From: Euwallacea fornicatus
Lineage: Eukaryota; Arthropoda; Insecta; Coleoptera; Curculionidae
DNA length: 64,000 nt
Direction: 5' to 3'
Assembly: GCF_040115645.1 (NCBI RefSeq)
Contig: NW_027096009.1
Span: 248,001 to 312,000, forward strand
Part shown: piece by piece, positions 52,418-64,000 of the stretch
Numbering within the stretch: position 1 is the stretch's first letter
Layout: every line of letters starts with the position of its first letter
Made by a program: the position numbers and the translations under genes
Notes under the pieces: model-generated
What the model was told of the DNA's origin: nothing
The model's input: only the letters and a program-made list of their open reading frames with translations
The model's database searches: none

Positions 52418-54609
52418 CTCAAATGAACCATCTCGACGAGATCTTTAACATGACGTAACACATCATGATTGTATCATCTTGAGTTTCCACGAAAAATAGT
52501 ACTTAATGTGCTCAAACATACAATTTTTTGACTTTTCACATGTTGAAGCTCGATAACTTCGGTCAATGAGGACCAAATTTCTTAATCAAAGACTCAAATG
52601 AACCATCTCGACGAGATCTTTAACATGACGTAACACATCATGATTGTATCATCTTGAGTTTCCACGAAAAATAGTACTTAATGTGCTCAAACATACAATT
52701 TTTTGACTTTTCACATGTTGAAGCTCTATAACTTCGGTCAATGAGGACCAAATTTCTTAAATAAAGACTCAAATGAACCATCTCGACGAGACCTTTAACA
52801 TGACGTTACACATCATGATTGTATCATCTTGAGTTTCCACGAAAAATAGAACTTTATGAGCTCAAACATACAATTTTTGTGACTTTTCACATGTTGAAGC
52901 TCGATAACTTCGGTCAATGAGGATCAAATTTCTTAATCAAAGAGCCAAATGAACCATCTCGACGAGATCTTTAAAATGACGTTACACATCATGATTGTAT
53001 CATCTTGAGTTTCCACGAAAAATAGTACTTTATGAGCTCAAACATACAAGTTTTGTGACTTTTCACATTTTGAAGCTCGATAACTTCGGTCAATGAGGAC
53101 CAACTTTTTTAAACAAAGTCTCAAATGAACCATCTCGACGAGATCTTTAACATGACGTTACACATCATGATTGTATCATCTTGAGTTTCCACGAAAAATA
53201 GTACTTTATGAGCTCAAACATACAAGTTTTGTGACTTTTCACATGTTGAAGCTCGATAACTTCGGTCAATGAGGATCAAATATCTTAATCAAAGACTCAA
53301 ATGAACCATCTCGACGAGACCTTTAACATGACGTAACACATCATGATTGTATCATCTTGAGTTTCCACGAAAAATAGTACTTTATGAGCTCAAACATACA
53401 AGTTTTGTGACTTTTCACATTTTGAAGCTCTACAACTTCGGTCAATGAGGACCAAATTTCTTAATCAAAGAGCCAAATGAACCATCTCGACGAGATCTTT
53501 AACATGACGTTACACATCATGATTGTATCATCTTAAGTTTCAAAGAAAAATAGTACTTAATGAGGTCAAACATACAAGTTTTGTGACTTTTCTCATTTTG
53601 AAGCTCGATAACTTCGGTCAATGAGGACCAAAGTGCTTAATCAAAGAGTCAAATGAACCATCTCGACGAGATCATTGACATGACGTAACACATCATGATT
53701 GTATCATCTTGAGTTTCAAAGAAAAATAGTACTTTATGAGCTCAAACATACAAGTTTTGTGACTTTTCACATGTTGAAGCTCTACAACATCGGTCAATGA
53801 GGACCAAATTTCTTAATCAAAGAGCCAAATAAACCATCTCGACGAGATCTTTATGATGACGTTACACATCATGATTGTATCATCTTGAGTTTCCACGAAA
53901 AATAGTACTTTATGAGCTCAAACATAAAATTTTTGTGACTTTTCACATGTTGAAGCTCGATAACTTCGGTCAATGAGGACCAAATTTCTTAATCAAATAC
54001 TCAAATGAACCATCTCGACGAGATCTTTATCATGATGTAACACATCATGATTGTATCATCTTGAGTTTCCACGAAAAATAGTACTTTATGAGCTCAAACA
54101 TACAAGTTTTGAGACTTTTCACATTTTGAAGCTCGATAACTTCGGTCAATGAGGACCAAATTTCTTAATCAAATACTCAAATGAACCATCTCGACGAGAT
54201 CTTTAACATGACGTAACACATCATGATTGTATCATCTTGAGTTTCCACGAAAAATAGTACTTTATGAGCTCAAACATACAAGTTTTGTGACTTTTCACAT
54301 TTTGAAGCTCGATAACTTCGGTCAATGAGGACCAAATTTCTTAATCAAATACTCAAATGAACCATCTCGACGAGATCTTTAACATGACGTTACACATCAT
54401 GATTGTATCATCTTGAGTTTCCACGAAAAATAGTGCTTTATGAGCTCAAACATAAAATTTTTGTGACTTTTCACATGTTGAAGCTCGATAACTTCGGTCA
54501 ATGAGGACCAAATTTCTTAATCAAATACTCAAATGAACCATCTCGACGAGATCTTTATCATGATGTAACACATCATGATTGTATCATCTTGAGTTTCCAC
54601 GAAAAATAG
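52418..54609 (+). repeat. Ancestral-looking copy of the terminal higher-order repeat
   Basis: Matches 60156-62171, first at 7738 bp (44 monomers less six bases) up to 53926, then at 7562 bp (43 less six), because the downstream copy lacks one monomer (about 53927-54102 here). Ties are two attttttgac units, atatcttaatc (53281), tctacaac, tcttaagttt plus aggtcaaac plus tctcattttg (53531-53590), aagtgctt, catttgacatg-like atcattgac, and ttatgatgacg. This copy has atctttaac near 53140 where both later copies have atcattaac. Confidence 0.85.
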
Positions 54610-55418
54610 TGCTTTATGAGCTCAAACATAAAATTTTTGTGACTTTTTACATGTTGAAGCTCGATAACTTCGGTCAATGAGGACCAAATTTCTTAATCAA
54701 ATACTCAAATGAACCATCTCGACGAGATCTTTAACATGACGTAACACATCATGATTGTATCATCTTGAGTTTCCACGAAAAATAGTACTTAATGAGCTCA
54801 AACATACAATTTTTGTGACTTTTCACATGTTGAAGCTCGATAACTTCGGTCAATGAGGACCAAATTTCTTAAACAAAGACTCAAATGAACCTTCTCCACG
54901 AGATCTTTAACATAATGATACACATCATGTTTGTATCATCTTCAGTTTCAAAGAAAAATAGTACTTTATGAGCTCAAACATACAAGTTTTGTGACTTTTC
55001 ACACTTTGAAGCTCGATAACTTCGGTCAATGACGAACAAATTTCTTAATCAAAGACTCAAATGAACCATCTCGACGAGATCTTTAACATGACGTTACACA
55101 TCATGATTGTATCATCTTGAGTTTCAAAGAAAAATAGTACTTAATGAGCTCAAACATACAAGTTTTGTGACTTTTCACATTTTGAAGCTCGATAACTTCG
55201 GTCAATGAGGACCAAATTTCTTAAACAAAGACTCAAATGAACCATCTCGACGAGATCTTTAACATAATGATACACATCATGATTGTATCATCTTGAGTTT
55301 CAAAGAAAAATAGTACTTAATGAGCTCAAACATACAAGTTTTGTGACTTTTCACATTTTGAAGCTCGATAACTTCGGTCAATGAGGACCAAATTTCTTAA
55401 ACAAAGACTCAAATGAAC
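54610..55418 (+). repeat. Satellite monomers joining two duplicated segments
   Basis: About five monomers. They include a cataaaattttt unit (54627; earlier ones at 53923 and 54451), a private ttctccacgag junction (54894), a tcttcagttt unit and a gacgaacaaa unit (55031), then cataatgataca units leading into the 61-monomer-offset copy. Confidence 0.75.
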
Positions 55419-56700
55419 CATCTCGACGAGATCTTTAACATAATGATACACATCATGATTGTATCATCTTGAGTTTCCACGAAAAATAGTACTTTATGAG
55501 CTCAAACATACAATTTTTGTGACTTTTCACATGTTGAAGCTCGATAACTTCGGTCAATGAGGACCAAATTTCTTAAACAAAGACTCAAATGAACCATCTC
55601 GACGAGATCTTTAACATGACGTTACACATCATGATTGTATCATCTTGAGTTTCAAAGAAAAATAGTACTTAAAAAGCTCAAACATACAATTTTTGTGACT
55701 TTTCACATGTTGAAGCTCGATAACTTCGGTCAATGAGGACCAAATTTCTTAAACAAAGACTCAAATGAACCATCTCGACGAGATCTTTAACATAATGATA
55801 CACATCATGATGGTATCATCTTGAGTTTCCATGAAAAATAGTACTTTATGAGCTCAAACATACAATTTTTGTGACTTTTCACATGTTGAAGCTCGATAAC
55901 ATCGGTCAATGAGGACCAAATTTCTTAATCAAAGACTCAAATGAACCATCTCGACGAGATCTTTAACATGACGTAACACATCATGATTGTATCATCTTGA
56001 GTTTCAAAGAAAAATAGTACTTAAAGAGCTCAAACATACAATTTTTGTGACTTTTCACATGTTGAAGCTCGATAACTTCGGTCAATGAGGACCAAATTTC
56101 TTAAACAAAGACTCAAATGAACCTTCTCGACGAGATCTTTAACATAATGATACACATCATGTTTGTATCATCTTGAGTTTCAAAGAAAAATAGTACTTAA
56201 TGAGCTCAAACATACAAGTTTTGTGACTTTTCACACTTTGAAGCTCTATAACTTCGTTCAATGAGGACCAAATTCTTAATCAAAGACTCAAATGATCCAT
56301 CTCGACGAGATCTTTAACATGAAGTAACACATCATGATTGTATCATCTTGAGTTTCCACGAAAAATAGTACTTAATGAGTTCAAACATACAAGTTTTGTG
56401 ACTTTTCACACTTTGAAGCTCTATAACTTCGTTCAATGAGGACCAAATTTCTTAATCAAAGACTCAAATGAACCATCTCGACGAGATCTTTAACATGACG
56501 TAACACATCATGATTGTATCATCTTGAGTTTCCACGAAAAATAGTACTTAATGAGCTCAAACATACAATTTTTGTGACTTTTCACATGTTGAAGCTCGAT
56601 AACTTCGGTCAATGAGGACCAAATTTCTTAAACAAAGACTCAAATGAACCTTCTCGACGAGATCTTTAACATAATGATACACATCATGTTTGTATCATCT
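55419..56700 (+). repeat. Long-range duplicated segment, copy 2 of 44690-45971
   Basis: Colinear at 10729 bp with the segment beginning at 44690, including the shared single-base deletion accaaattctt at 56267. After 56700 this copy has tcttgagtctc, where the other has tcttcagtttc. Confidence 0.85.
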
Positions 56701-57376
56701 TGAGTCTCAAAGAAAAATAGTACTTAATGAGCTCAAACATACAATTTTGTGACTTTTCACACTTTGAAGCTCTATAACTTCGTTCAATGAGGACCAAATT
56801 TCTTAATCAAAGACTCAAATGAACCATCTCGACGAGATCTTTAACATGACGTTACACATCATGATTGTATCATCTTGAGTTTCAAAGAAAAATAGTACTT
56901 TATGAGCTCAGACATACAAGTTTTGTGACTTTTCACATGTTGAAGCTCGATAACTTCGGTCAATGAGGATCAAATTTCTTAATCAAAGACTCAAATGAAC
57001 CATCTCGACGAGACCTTTAACATGACGTTACACATCATGATTGTATCATCTTGAGTTTCCACGAAAAATAGTACTTTATGAGCTCAAACATACAAGTTTT
57101 GTGACTTTTCACATGTTGAAGCTCGATAACTTCGGTCAATGAGGATCAAATTTCTTAATCAAAGAGCCAAATGAACCATCTCGACGAGATCTTTAAAATG
57201 ACGTTACACATCATGATTGTATCATCTTGAGTTCCCACGAAAAATAGTACTTTATGAGCTCAAACATACAATTTTTGTGACTTTTCACATGTTGAAGCTC
57301 GATAACTTCGGTCAATGAGGATCAAATTTCTTAATCAAAGAGCCAAATGAACCATCTCGACGAGATCTTTAAAATG
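56701..57376 (+). repeat. Satellite monomers with gctcagacatac marker
   Basis: About four monomers. The gctcagacatac unit at 56906 resembles those at 49345, 49696 and 59017. It is followed by gaggatc and gagcc units. No other sequence type. Confidence 0.75.
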
Positions 57377-58779
57377 ACGTTACACATCATGATTGTATCA
57401 TCTTGAGTTTCCACGAAAAATAGTACTTTATGAGCTCAAACATACAAGTTTTGTGACTTTTCACATTTTGAAGCTCGATAACTTCGGTCAATGAGGACCA
57501 ACTTTTTTAAACAAAGTCTCAAATGAACCATCTCGACGAGATCTTTAACATGACGTTACACATCATGATTGTATCATCTTGAGTTTCCACGAAAAATAGT
57601 ACTTTATGAGCTCAAACATACAAGTTTTGTGACTTTTCACATGTTGAAGCTCGATAACTTCGGTCAATGAGGACCAAATTTCTTAAACAAAGACTCAAAT
57701 GAACCATCTCGACGAGATCTTTAACATGACGTAACACATCATGATTGTATCATCTTGAGTTTCAAAGAAAAATAGTACTTAAAGAGCTCAAACATACAAT
57801 TTTTGGGACATTTCACATGTTGAAGCTCGATAACTTCGGTCAATGAGGACCAAATTTCTTAAACAAAGTCTCAAATGAACCATCTCGACGAGATCTTTAA
57901 CATGACGTAACACATCATGATTGTATCATCTTGAGTTCCCACGGAAAATACTACTGTATGAGCTCAAACATACAATTTTTGTGACTTTTCACATGTTGAA
58001 GCTCGATAACTTCGGTCAATGAGGACCAAATTTCTTAAACAAAGACTCAAATGAACCTTCTCGACGAGATCTTTAACATAATGATACACATCATGTTTGT
58101 ATCATCTTGAGTTTCAAAGAAAAATAGTACTTAATGAGCTCAAACATACAAGTTTTGTGACTTTTCACACTTTGAAGCTCTATAACTTCGTTCAATGAGG
58201 ACCAAATTTCTTAATCAAAGACTCAAATGATCCATCTCGACGAGATCTTTAACATGAAGTAACACATCATGATTGTATCATCTTGAGTTTCCACGAAAAA
58301 TAGTACTTAATGAGTTCAAACATACAAGTTTTGTGACTTTTCACACTTTGAAGCTCTATAACTTCGTTCAATGAGGACCAAATTTCTTAATCAAAGACTC
58401 AAATGAACCATCTCGACGAGATCTTTAACATGACGTAACACATCATGATTGTATCATCTTGAGTTTCCACGAAAAATAGTACTTAATGAGCTCAAACATA
58501 CAATTTTTGTGACTTTTCACATGTTGAAGCTCGATAACTTCGGTCAATGAGGACCAAATTTCTTAAACAAAGACTCAAATGAACCTTCTCGACGAGACCT
58601 TTAACATGACGTTACACATCATGATTGTATCATCTTGAGTTTCCACGAAAAATAGTACTTAATGAGCTCAAACATACAATTTTTGTGACTTTTCACATGT
58701 TGAAGCTCGATAACTTCGGTCAATGAGGACCAAATTTCTTAAACAAAGACTCAAATGAACCTTCTCGACGAGATCTTTA
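57377..58779 (+). repeat. Long-range duplicated segment, copy 2 of 47880-49282
   Basis: Colinear at 9497 bp, including atactactgt (57949) and the gatcc plus catgaag unit. The copies part at 58780 (cataatgata here, catgacgtta in the other). Confidence 0.85.
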
Positions 58780-60155
58780 ACATAATGATACACATCATGT
58801 TTGTATCATCTTGAGTCTCAAAGAAAAATAGTACTTAATGAGCTCAAACATACAATTTTGTGACTTTTCACACTTTGAAGCTCTATAACTTCGTTCAATG
58901 AGGACCAAATTTCTTAATCAAAGACTCAAATGAACCATCTCGACGAGATCTTTAACATGACGTTACACATCATGATTGTATCATCTTGAGTTTCAAAGAA
59001 AAATAGTACTTTATGAGCTCAGACATACAAGTTTTGTGACTTTTCACATGTTGAAGCTCGATAACTTCGGTCAATGATGATCAAATTTCTTAATCAAAGA
59101 CTCAAATGAACCATCTCGACGAGACCTTTAACATGACGTTACACATCATGATTGTATCATCTTGAGTTTCCACGAAAAATAGTACTTTATGAGCTCAAAC
59201 ATACAAGTTTTGTGACTTTTCACATGTTGAAGCTCGATAACTTCGGTCAATGAGGATCAAATTTCTTAATCAAAGACTCAAATGAACCATCTCAACGAGA
59301 CCTTTAACATGACGTAACACATCATGATTGTATCATCTTGAGTTCCCACGAAAAATAGTACTTTATGAGCTCAAACATACAATTTTTGTGACTTTTCACA
59401 TGTTGAAGCTCGATAACTTCGGTCAATGAGGATCAAATTTCTTAATCAAAGAGCCAAATGAACCATCTCGACGAGATCTTTAAAATGACGTTACACATCA
59501 TGATTGTATCATCTTGAGTTTCCACGAAAAATAGTACTTTATGAGCTCAAACATACAAGTTTTGTGACTTTTCACATTTTGAAGCTCGATAACTTCGGTC
59601 AATGAGGACCAACTTTTTTAAACAAAGTCTCAAATGAACCATCTCGACGAGATCTTTAACATGACGTTACACATCATGATTGTATCATCTTGAGTTTCCA
59701 CGAAAAATAGTACTTTATGAGCTCAAACATACAAGTTTTGTGACTTTTCACATGTTGAAGCTCGATAACTTCGGTCAATGAGGACCAAATTTCTTAAACA
59801 AAGACTCAAATGAACCATCTCGACGAGATCTTTAACATGACGTAACACATCATGATTGTATCATCTTGAGTTTCAAAGAAAAATAGTACTTAAAGAGCTC
59901 AAACATACAATTTTTGGGACATTTCACATGTTGAAGCTCGATAACTTCGGTCAATGAGGACCAAATTTCTTAAACAAAGTCTCAAATGAACCATCTCGAC
60001 GAGATCTTTAACATGACGTAACACATCATGATTGTATCATCTTGAGTTTCAAAGAAAAATAGTACTTAAAAGCTCAAACATACAATTTTTGGGACATTTC
60101 ACATGTTGAAGCTCGATAACTTCGGTCAATGAGGACCAAATTTCTTAAACAAAGT
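58780..60155 (+). repeat. Satellite segment largely copied from 49510-50393
   Basis: 58831-59714 follows 49510-50393 at 9321 bp, with a private tgatgatc at 59076. Downstream are tttttggg units. One has the shortened agtacttaaaagctc (60062), two bases shorter than the common acttaaagagctc. Confidence 0.75.
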
Positions 60156-62793
60156 CTCAAATGAACCATCTCGACGAGATCTTTAACATGACGTAACACA
60201 TCATGATTGTATCATCTTGAGTTTCCACGAAAAATAGTACTTAATGTGCTCAAACATACAATTTTTTGACTTTTCACATGTTGAAGCTCGATAACTTCGG
60301 TCAATGAGGACCAAATTTCTTAATCAAAGACTCAAATGAACCATCTCGACGAGATCTTTAACATGACGTAACACATCATGATTGTATCATCTTGAGTTTC
60401 CACGAAAAATAGTACTTAATGTGCTCAAACATACAATTTTTTGACTTTTCACATGTTGAAGCTCTATAACTTCGGTCAATGAGGACCAAATTTCTTAAAT
60501 AAAGACTCAAATGAACCATCTCGACGAGACCTTTAACATGACGTTACACATCATGATTGTATCATCTTGAGTTTCCACGAAAAATAGAACTTTATGAGCT
60601 CAAACATACAATTTTTGTGACTTTTCACATGTTGAAGCTCGATAACTTCGGTCAATGAGGATCAAATTTCTTAATCAAAGAGCCAAATGAACCATCTCGA
60701 CGAGATCTTTAAAATGACGTTACACATCATGATTGTATCATCTTGAGTTTCCACGAAAAATAGTACTTTATGAGCTCAAACATACAAGTTTTGTGACTTT
60801 TCACATTTTGAAGCTCGATAACTTCGGTCAATGAGGACCAACTTTTTTAAACAAAGTCTCAAATGAACCATCTCGACGAGATCATTAACATGACGTTACA
60901 CATCATGATTGTATCATCTTGAGTTTCCACGAAAAATAGTACTTTATGAGCTCAAACATACAAGTTTTGTGACTTTTCACATGTTGAAGCTCGATAACTT
61001 CGGTCAATGAGGATCAAATATCTTAATCAAAGACTCAAATGAACCATCTCGACGAGACCTTTAACATGACGTAACACATCATGATTGTATCATCTTGAGT
61101 TTCCACGAAAAATAGTACTTTATGAGCTCAAACATACAAGTTTTGTGACTTTTCACATTTTGAAGCTCTACAACTTCGGTCAATGAGGACCAAATTTCTT
61201 AATCAAAGAGCCAAATGAACCATCTCGACGAGATCTTTAACATGACGTTACACATCATGATTGTATCATCTTAAGTTTCAAAGAAAAATAGTACTTAATG
61301 AGGTCAAACATACAAGTTTTGTGACTTTTCTCATTTTGAAGCTCGATAACTTCGGTCAATGAGGACCAAAGTGCTTAATCAAAGAGTCAAATGAACCATC
61401 TCGACGAGATCATTGACATGACGTAACACATCATGATTGTATCATCTTGAGTTTCAAAGAAAAATAGTACTTTATGAGCTCAAACATACAAGTTTTGTGA
61501 CTTTTCACATGTTGAAGCTCTACAACATCGGTCAATGAGGACCAAATTTCTTAATCAAAGAGCCAAATAAACCATCTCGACGAGATCTTTATGATGACGT
61601 TACACATCATGATTGTATCATCTTGAGTTTCCACGAAAAATAGTACTTTATGAGCTCAAACATACAAGTTTTGAGACTTTTCACATTTTGAAGCTCGATA
61701 ACTTCGGTCAATGAGGACCAAATTTCTTAATCAAATACTCAAATGAACCATCTCGACGAGATCTTTAACATGACGTAACACATCATGATTGTATCATCTT
61801 GAGTTTCCACGAAAAATAGTACTTTATGAGCTCAAACATACAAGTTTTGTGACTTTTCACATTTTGAAGCTCGATAACTTCGGTCAATGAGGACCAAATT
61901 TCTTAATCAAATACTCAAATGAACCATCTCGACGAGATCTTTAACATGACGTTACACATCATGATTGTATCATCTTGAGTTTCCACGAAAAATAGTGCTT
62001 TATGAGCTCAAACATAAAATTTTTGTGACTTTTCACATGTTGAAGCTCGATAACTTCGGTCAATGAGGACCAAATTTCTTAATCAAATACTCAAATGAAC
62101 CATCTCGACGAGATCTTTATCATGATGTAACACATCATGATTGTATCATCTTGAGTTTCCACGAAAAATAGTACTTTATGAGCTCAAACATACAAGTTTT
62201 GTGACTTTTCACATTTTGAAGCTCGATAACTTCGGTCAATGAGGACCAACTTTTTTAAACAAAGTCTCAAATGAACCATCTCGACGAGATCTTTAACATG
62301 ACGTTACACATCATGATTGTATCATCTTGAGTTTCCACGAAAAATAGTACTTTATGAGCTCAAACATACAAGTTTTGTGACTTTTCACATGTTGAAGCTC
62401 GATAACTTCGGTCAATGAGGACCAAATTTCTTAAACAAAGACTCAAATGAACCATCTCGACGAGATCTTTAACATGACGTAACACATCATGATTGTATCA
62501 TCTTGAGTTTCAAAGAAAAATAGTACTTAAAGAGCTCAAACATACAATTTTTGGGACATTTCACATGTTGAAGCTCGATAACTTCGGTCAATGAGGACCA
62601 AATTTCTTAAACAAAGTCTCAAATGAACCATCTCGACGAGATCTTTAACATGACGTAACACATCATGATTGTATCATCTTGAGTTTCAAAGAAAAATAGT
62701 ACTTAAAGAGCTCAAACATACAATTTTTGGGACATTTCACATGTTGAAGCTCGATAACTTCGGTCAATGAGGACCAAATTTCTTAAACAAAGT
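60156..62793 (+). repeat. Second 15-monomer higher-order repeat, copy 1 (2638 bp)
   Basis: The atgtgctc unit at 60241 recurs at 62879, and tcttaagttt at 61269 recurs at 63907, both 2638 bp apart (15 monomers less two bases). Its first 2.0 kb copies 52418-54609 less one monomer; the remainder (62172-62793) consists of ccaactttttt, gtttcaaag and tttttggg units. Monomer content differs entirely from the 2640-bp repeat at 15468. Confidence 0.85.
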
Positions 62794-64000
62794 CTCAAAT
62801 GAACCATCTCGACGAGATCTTTAACATGACGTAACACATCATGATTGTATCATCTTGAGTTTCCACGAAAAATAGTACTTAATGTGCTCAAACATACAAT
62901 TTTTTGACTTTTCACATGTTGAAGCTCGATAACTTCGGTCAATGAGGACCAAATTTCTTAATCAAAGACTCAAATGAACCATCTCGACGAGATCTTTAAC
63001 ATGACGTAACACATCATGATTGTATCATCTTGAGTTTCCACGAAAAATAGTACTTAATGTGCTCAAACATACAATTTTTTGACTTTTCACATGTTGAAGC
63101 TCTATAACTTCGGTCAATGAGGACCAAATTTCTTAAATAAAGACTCAAATGAACCATCTCGACGAGACCTTTAACATGACGTTACACATCATGATTGTAT
63201 CATCTTGAGTTTCCACGAAAAATAGAACTTTATGAGCTCAAACATACAATTTTTGTGACTTTTCACATGTTGAAGCTCGATAACTTCGGTCAATGAGGAT
63301 CAAATTTCTTAATCAAAGAGCCAAATGAACCATCTCGACGAGATCTTTAAAATGACGTTACACATCATGATTGTATCATCTTGAGTTTCCACGAAAAATA
63401 GTACTTTATGAGCTCAAACATACAAGTTTTGTGACTTTTCACATTTTGAAGCTCGATAACTTCGGTCAATGAGGACCAACTTTTTTAAACAAAGTCTCAA
63501 ATGAACCATCTCGACGAGATCATTAACATGACGTTACACATCATGATTGTATCATCTTGAGTTTCCACGAAAAATAGTACTTTATGAGCTCAAACATACA
63601 AGTTTTGTGACTTTTCACATGTTGAAGCTCGATAACTTCGGTCAATGAGGATCAAATATCTTAATCAAAGACTCAAATGAACCATCTCGACGAGACCTTT
63701 AACATGACGTAACACATCATGATTGTATCATCTTGAGTTTCCACGAAAAATAGTACTTTATGAGCTCAAACATACAAGTTTTGTGACTTTTCACATTTTG
63801 AAGCTCTACAACTTCGGTCAATGAGGACCAAATTTCTTAATCAAAGAGCCAAATGAACCATCTCGACGAGATCTTTAACATGACGTTACACATCATGATT
63901 GTATCATCTTAAGTTTCAAAGAAAAATAGTACTTAATGAGGTCAAACATACAAGTTTTGTGACTTTTCTCATTTTGAAGCTCGATAACTTCGGTCAATGA
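62794..64000 (+). repeat. Second 15-monomer higher-order repeat, copy 2, cut by window end
   Basis: Follows 60156-61362 at 2638 bp to the last base of the window. It shares atcattaac (60881 and 63519), which the 52418 copy lacks, so these two are the more recent pair. The array evidently continues beyond the window. Confidence 0.85.

Larger units (their letters stand above)
1..64000 (+). repeat. Satellite DNA array, about 176-bp monomer, about 364 copies
   Basis: The whole window is a head-to-tail tandem array. Successive copies of the start motif ctcgacgag fall at 1, 177, 353, 529, 705 and 880, giving units of 176, 176, 176, 176 and 175 bp, and the phase holds to position 64000. Asymmetric motifs such as aagctcgataac were seen only in forward orientation. 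By eye, monomers agree at roughly 90% or better, and differences concentrate at about a dozen recurrent positions. No mobile element, gene or unique sequence interrupts it. The reference monomer has stops in all six frames and its length is not a multiple of 3, so coding is very unlikely. Unit length near one nucleosome, AT-richness and nested higher-order repeats fit a centromeric or pericentromeric array, most plausibly plant. I do not recognise the family. Confidence 0.98.

Noticed and set aside
1..64000. Open reading frames in the repeat
   Set aside because: The reference monomer has stops in all three forward frames (15-17, 20-22, 49-51) and all three reverse frames (complements of tta 14-16, tca 43-45, tca 81-83). 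The 176-bp length shifts frame at each unit. Any longer frame would be a chance product of variants.
1..64000. CRISPR array
   Set aside because: Regular repeats are present, but there are no unique spacers; the entire 176-bp period is conserved, and no cas genes occur.
1..64000. Known centromere families (Arabidopsis CEN180, Brassica CentBr at 176 bp, rice CentO, maize CentC, soybean CentGm, alpha satellite)
   Set aside because: Length matches some, especially CentBr, but the sequence does not resemble those I recall. Short shared words such as aaagactcaaatg are not enough.
1..64000. Retrotransposon or other mobile-element insertion
   Set aside because: The monomer phase is continuous throughout; no long terminal repeats, target duplications or non-satellite stretches were seen.
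1..64000. Inverted satellite segments
   Set aside because: The unit-boundary dyad reads nearly the same on both strands and could mislead, but asymmetric motifs such as aagctcgataac were seen only forward.

Overview
The whole 64 kb window is one uninterrupted satellite-DNA array. It is a head-to-tail tandem of a monomer of about 176 bp (62 G+C in the first monomer, about 35%), roughly 364 copies, all in the same orientation. I found no protein gene, RNA gene, transposon, CRISPR array, telomeric repeat or unique sequence. Coding is unlikely: 176 is not a multiple of 3, and the reference monomer has stops in all six frames.

Organism: this is eukaryotic satellite DNA. The unit length, AT-richness, absence of genes and nested higher-order structure fit a centromeric or pericentromeric array, most plausibly of a plant. 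That is inference. I do not recognise the family; it does not resemble, as I remember them, Arabidopsis CEN180, Brassica CentBr, rice CentO, maize CentC, soybean CentGm or primate alpha satellite. No species is claimed.

Layout, by diagnostic variants and repeat offsets. 1-4377: variable monomers with a 12-monomer duplication (1-583 = 2111-2693) and an imperfect 4-mer periodicity of 704 bp (2639-4377). 4378-16868: a 36-monomer, 6.3-kb block A (4378-10711) followed directly by near-perfect copy B (10712-16868), which lacks one monomer. 15468-22440: a 15-monomer higher-order repeat (HOR) of exactly 2640 bp, two full copies and a shortened third. 22441-23556: a recombination patchwork. 23557-28901: block C, a third copy of most of A at an offset of 18124 bp. 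28902-30243: a fourth partial copy of the 15-mer. 30201-37622: mosaic with a 10-mer and a 5-mer duplication. 37623-52417: a more divergent mosaic with several duplicated segments. 52418-64000: a block at 52418-54609 recurs at 60156-62171, and again from 62794 to the window edge, so the last stretch is a second, different 15-mer HOR (2638 bp).

How it works together: nothing here encodes a product. The window records repeated unequal exchange and conversion at several scales (monomer, 4-mer, 5-mer, 10- to 15-mer, 36-mer). Each monomer carries small structural motifs that could matter to chromatin: a dyad at the unit boundary, two short hairpins, phased A/T tracts, and a motif matching 7 of 9 key positions of the CENP-B box. 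Their function is untested. Offsets and boundaries were obtained by reading marker variants by eye; block identity was checked at many points but not base by base throughout.
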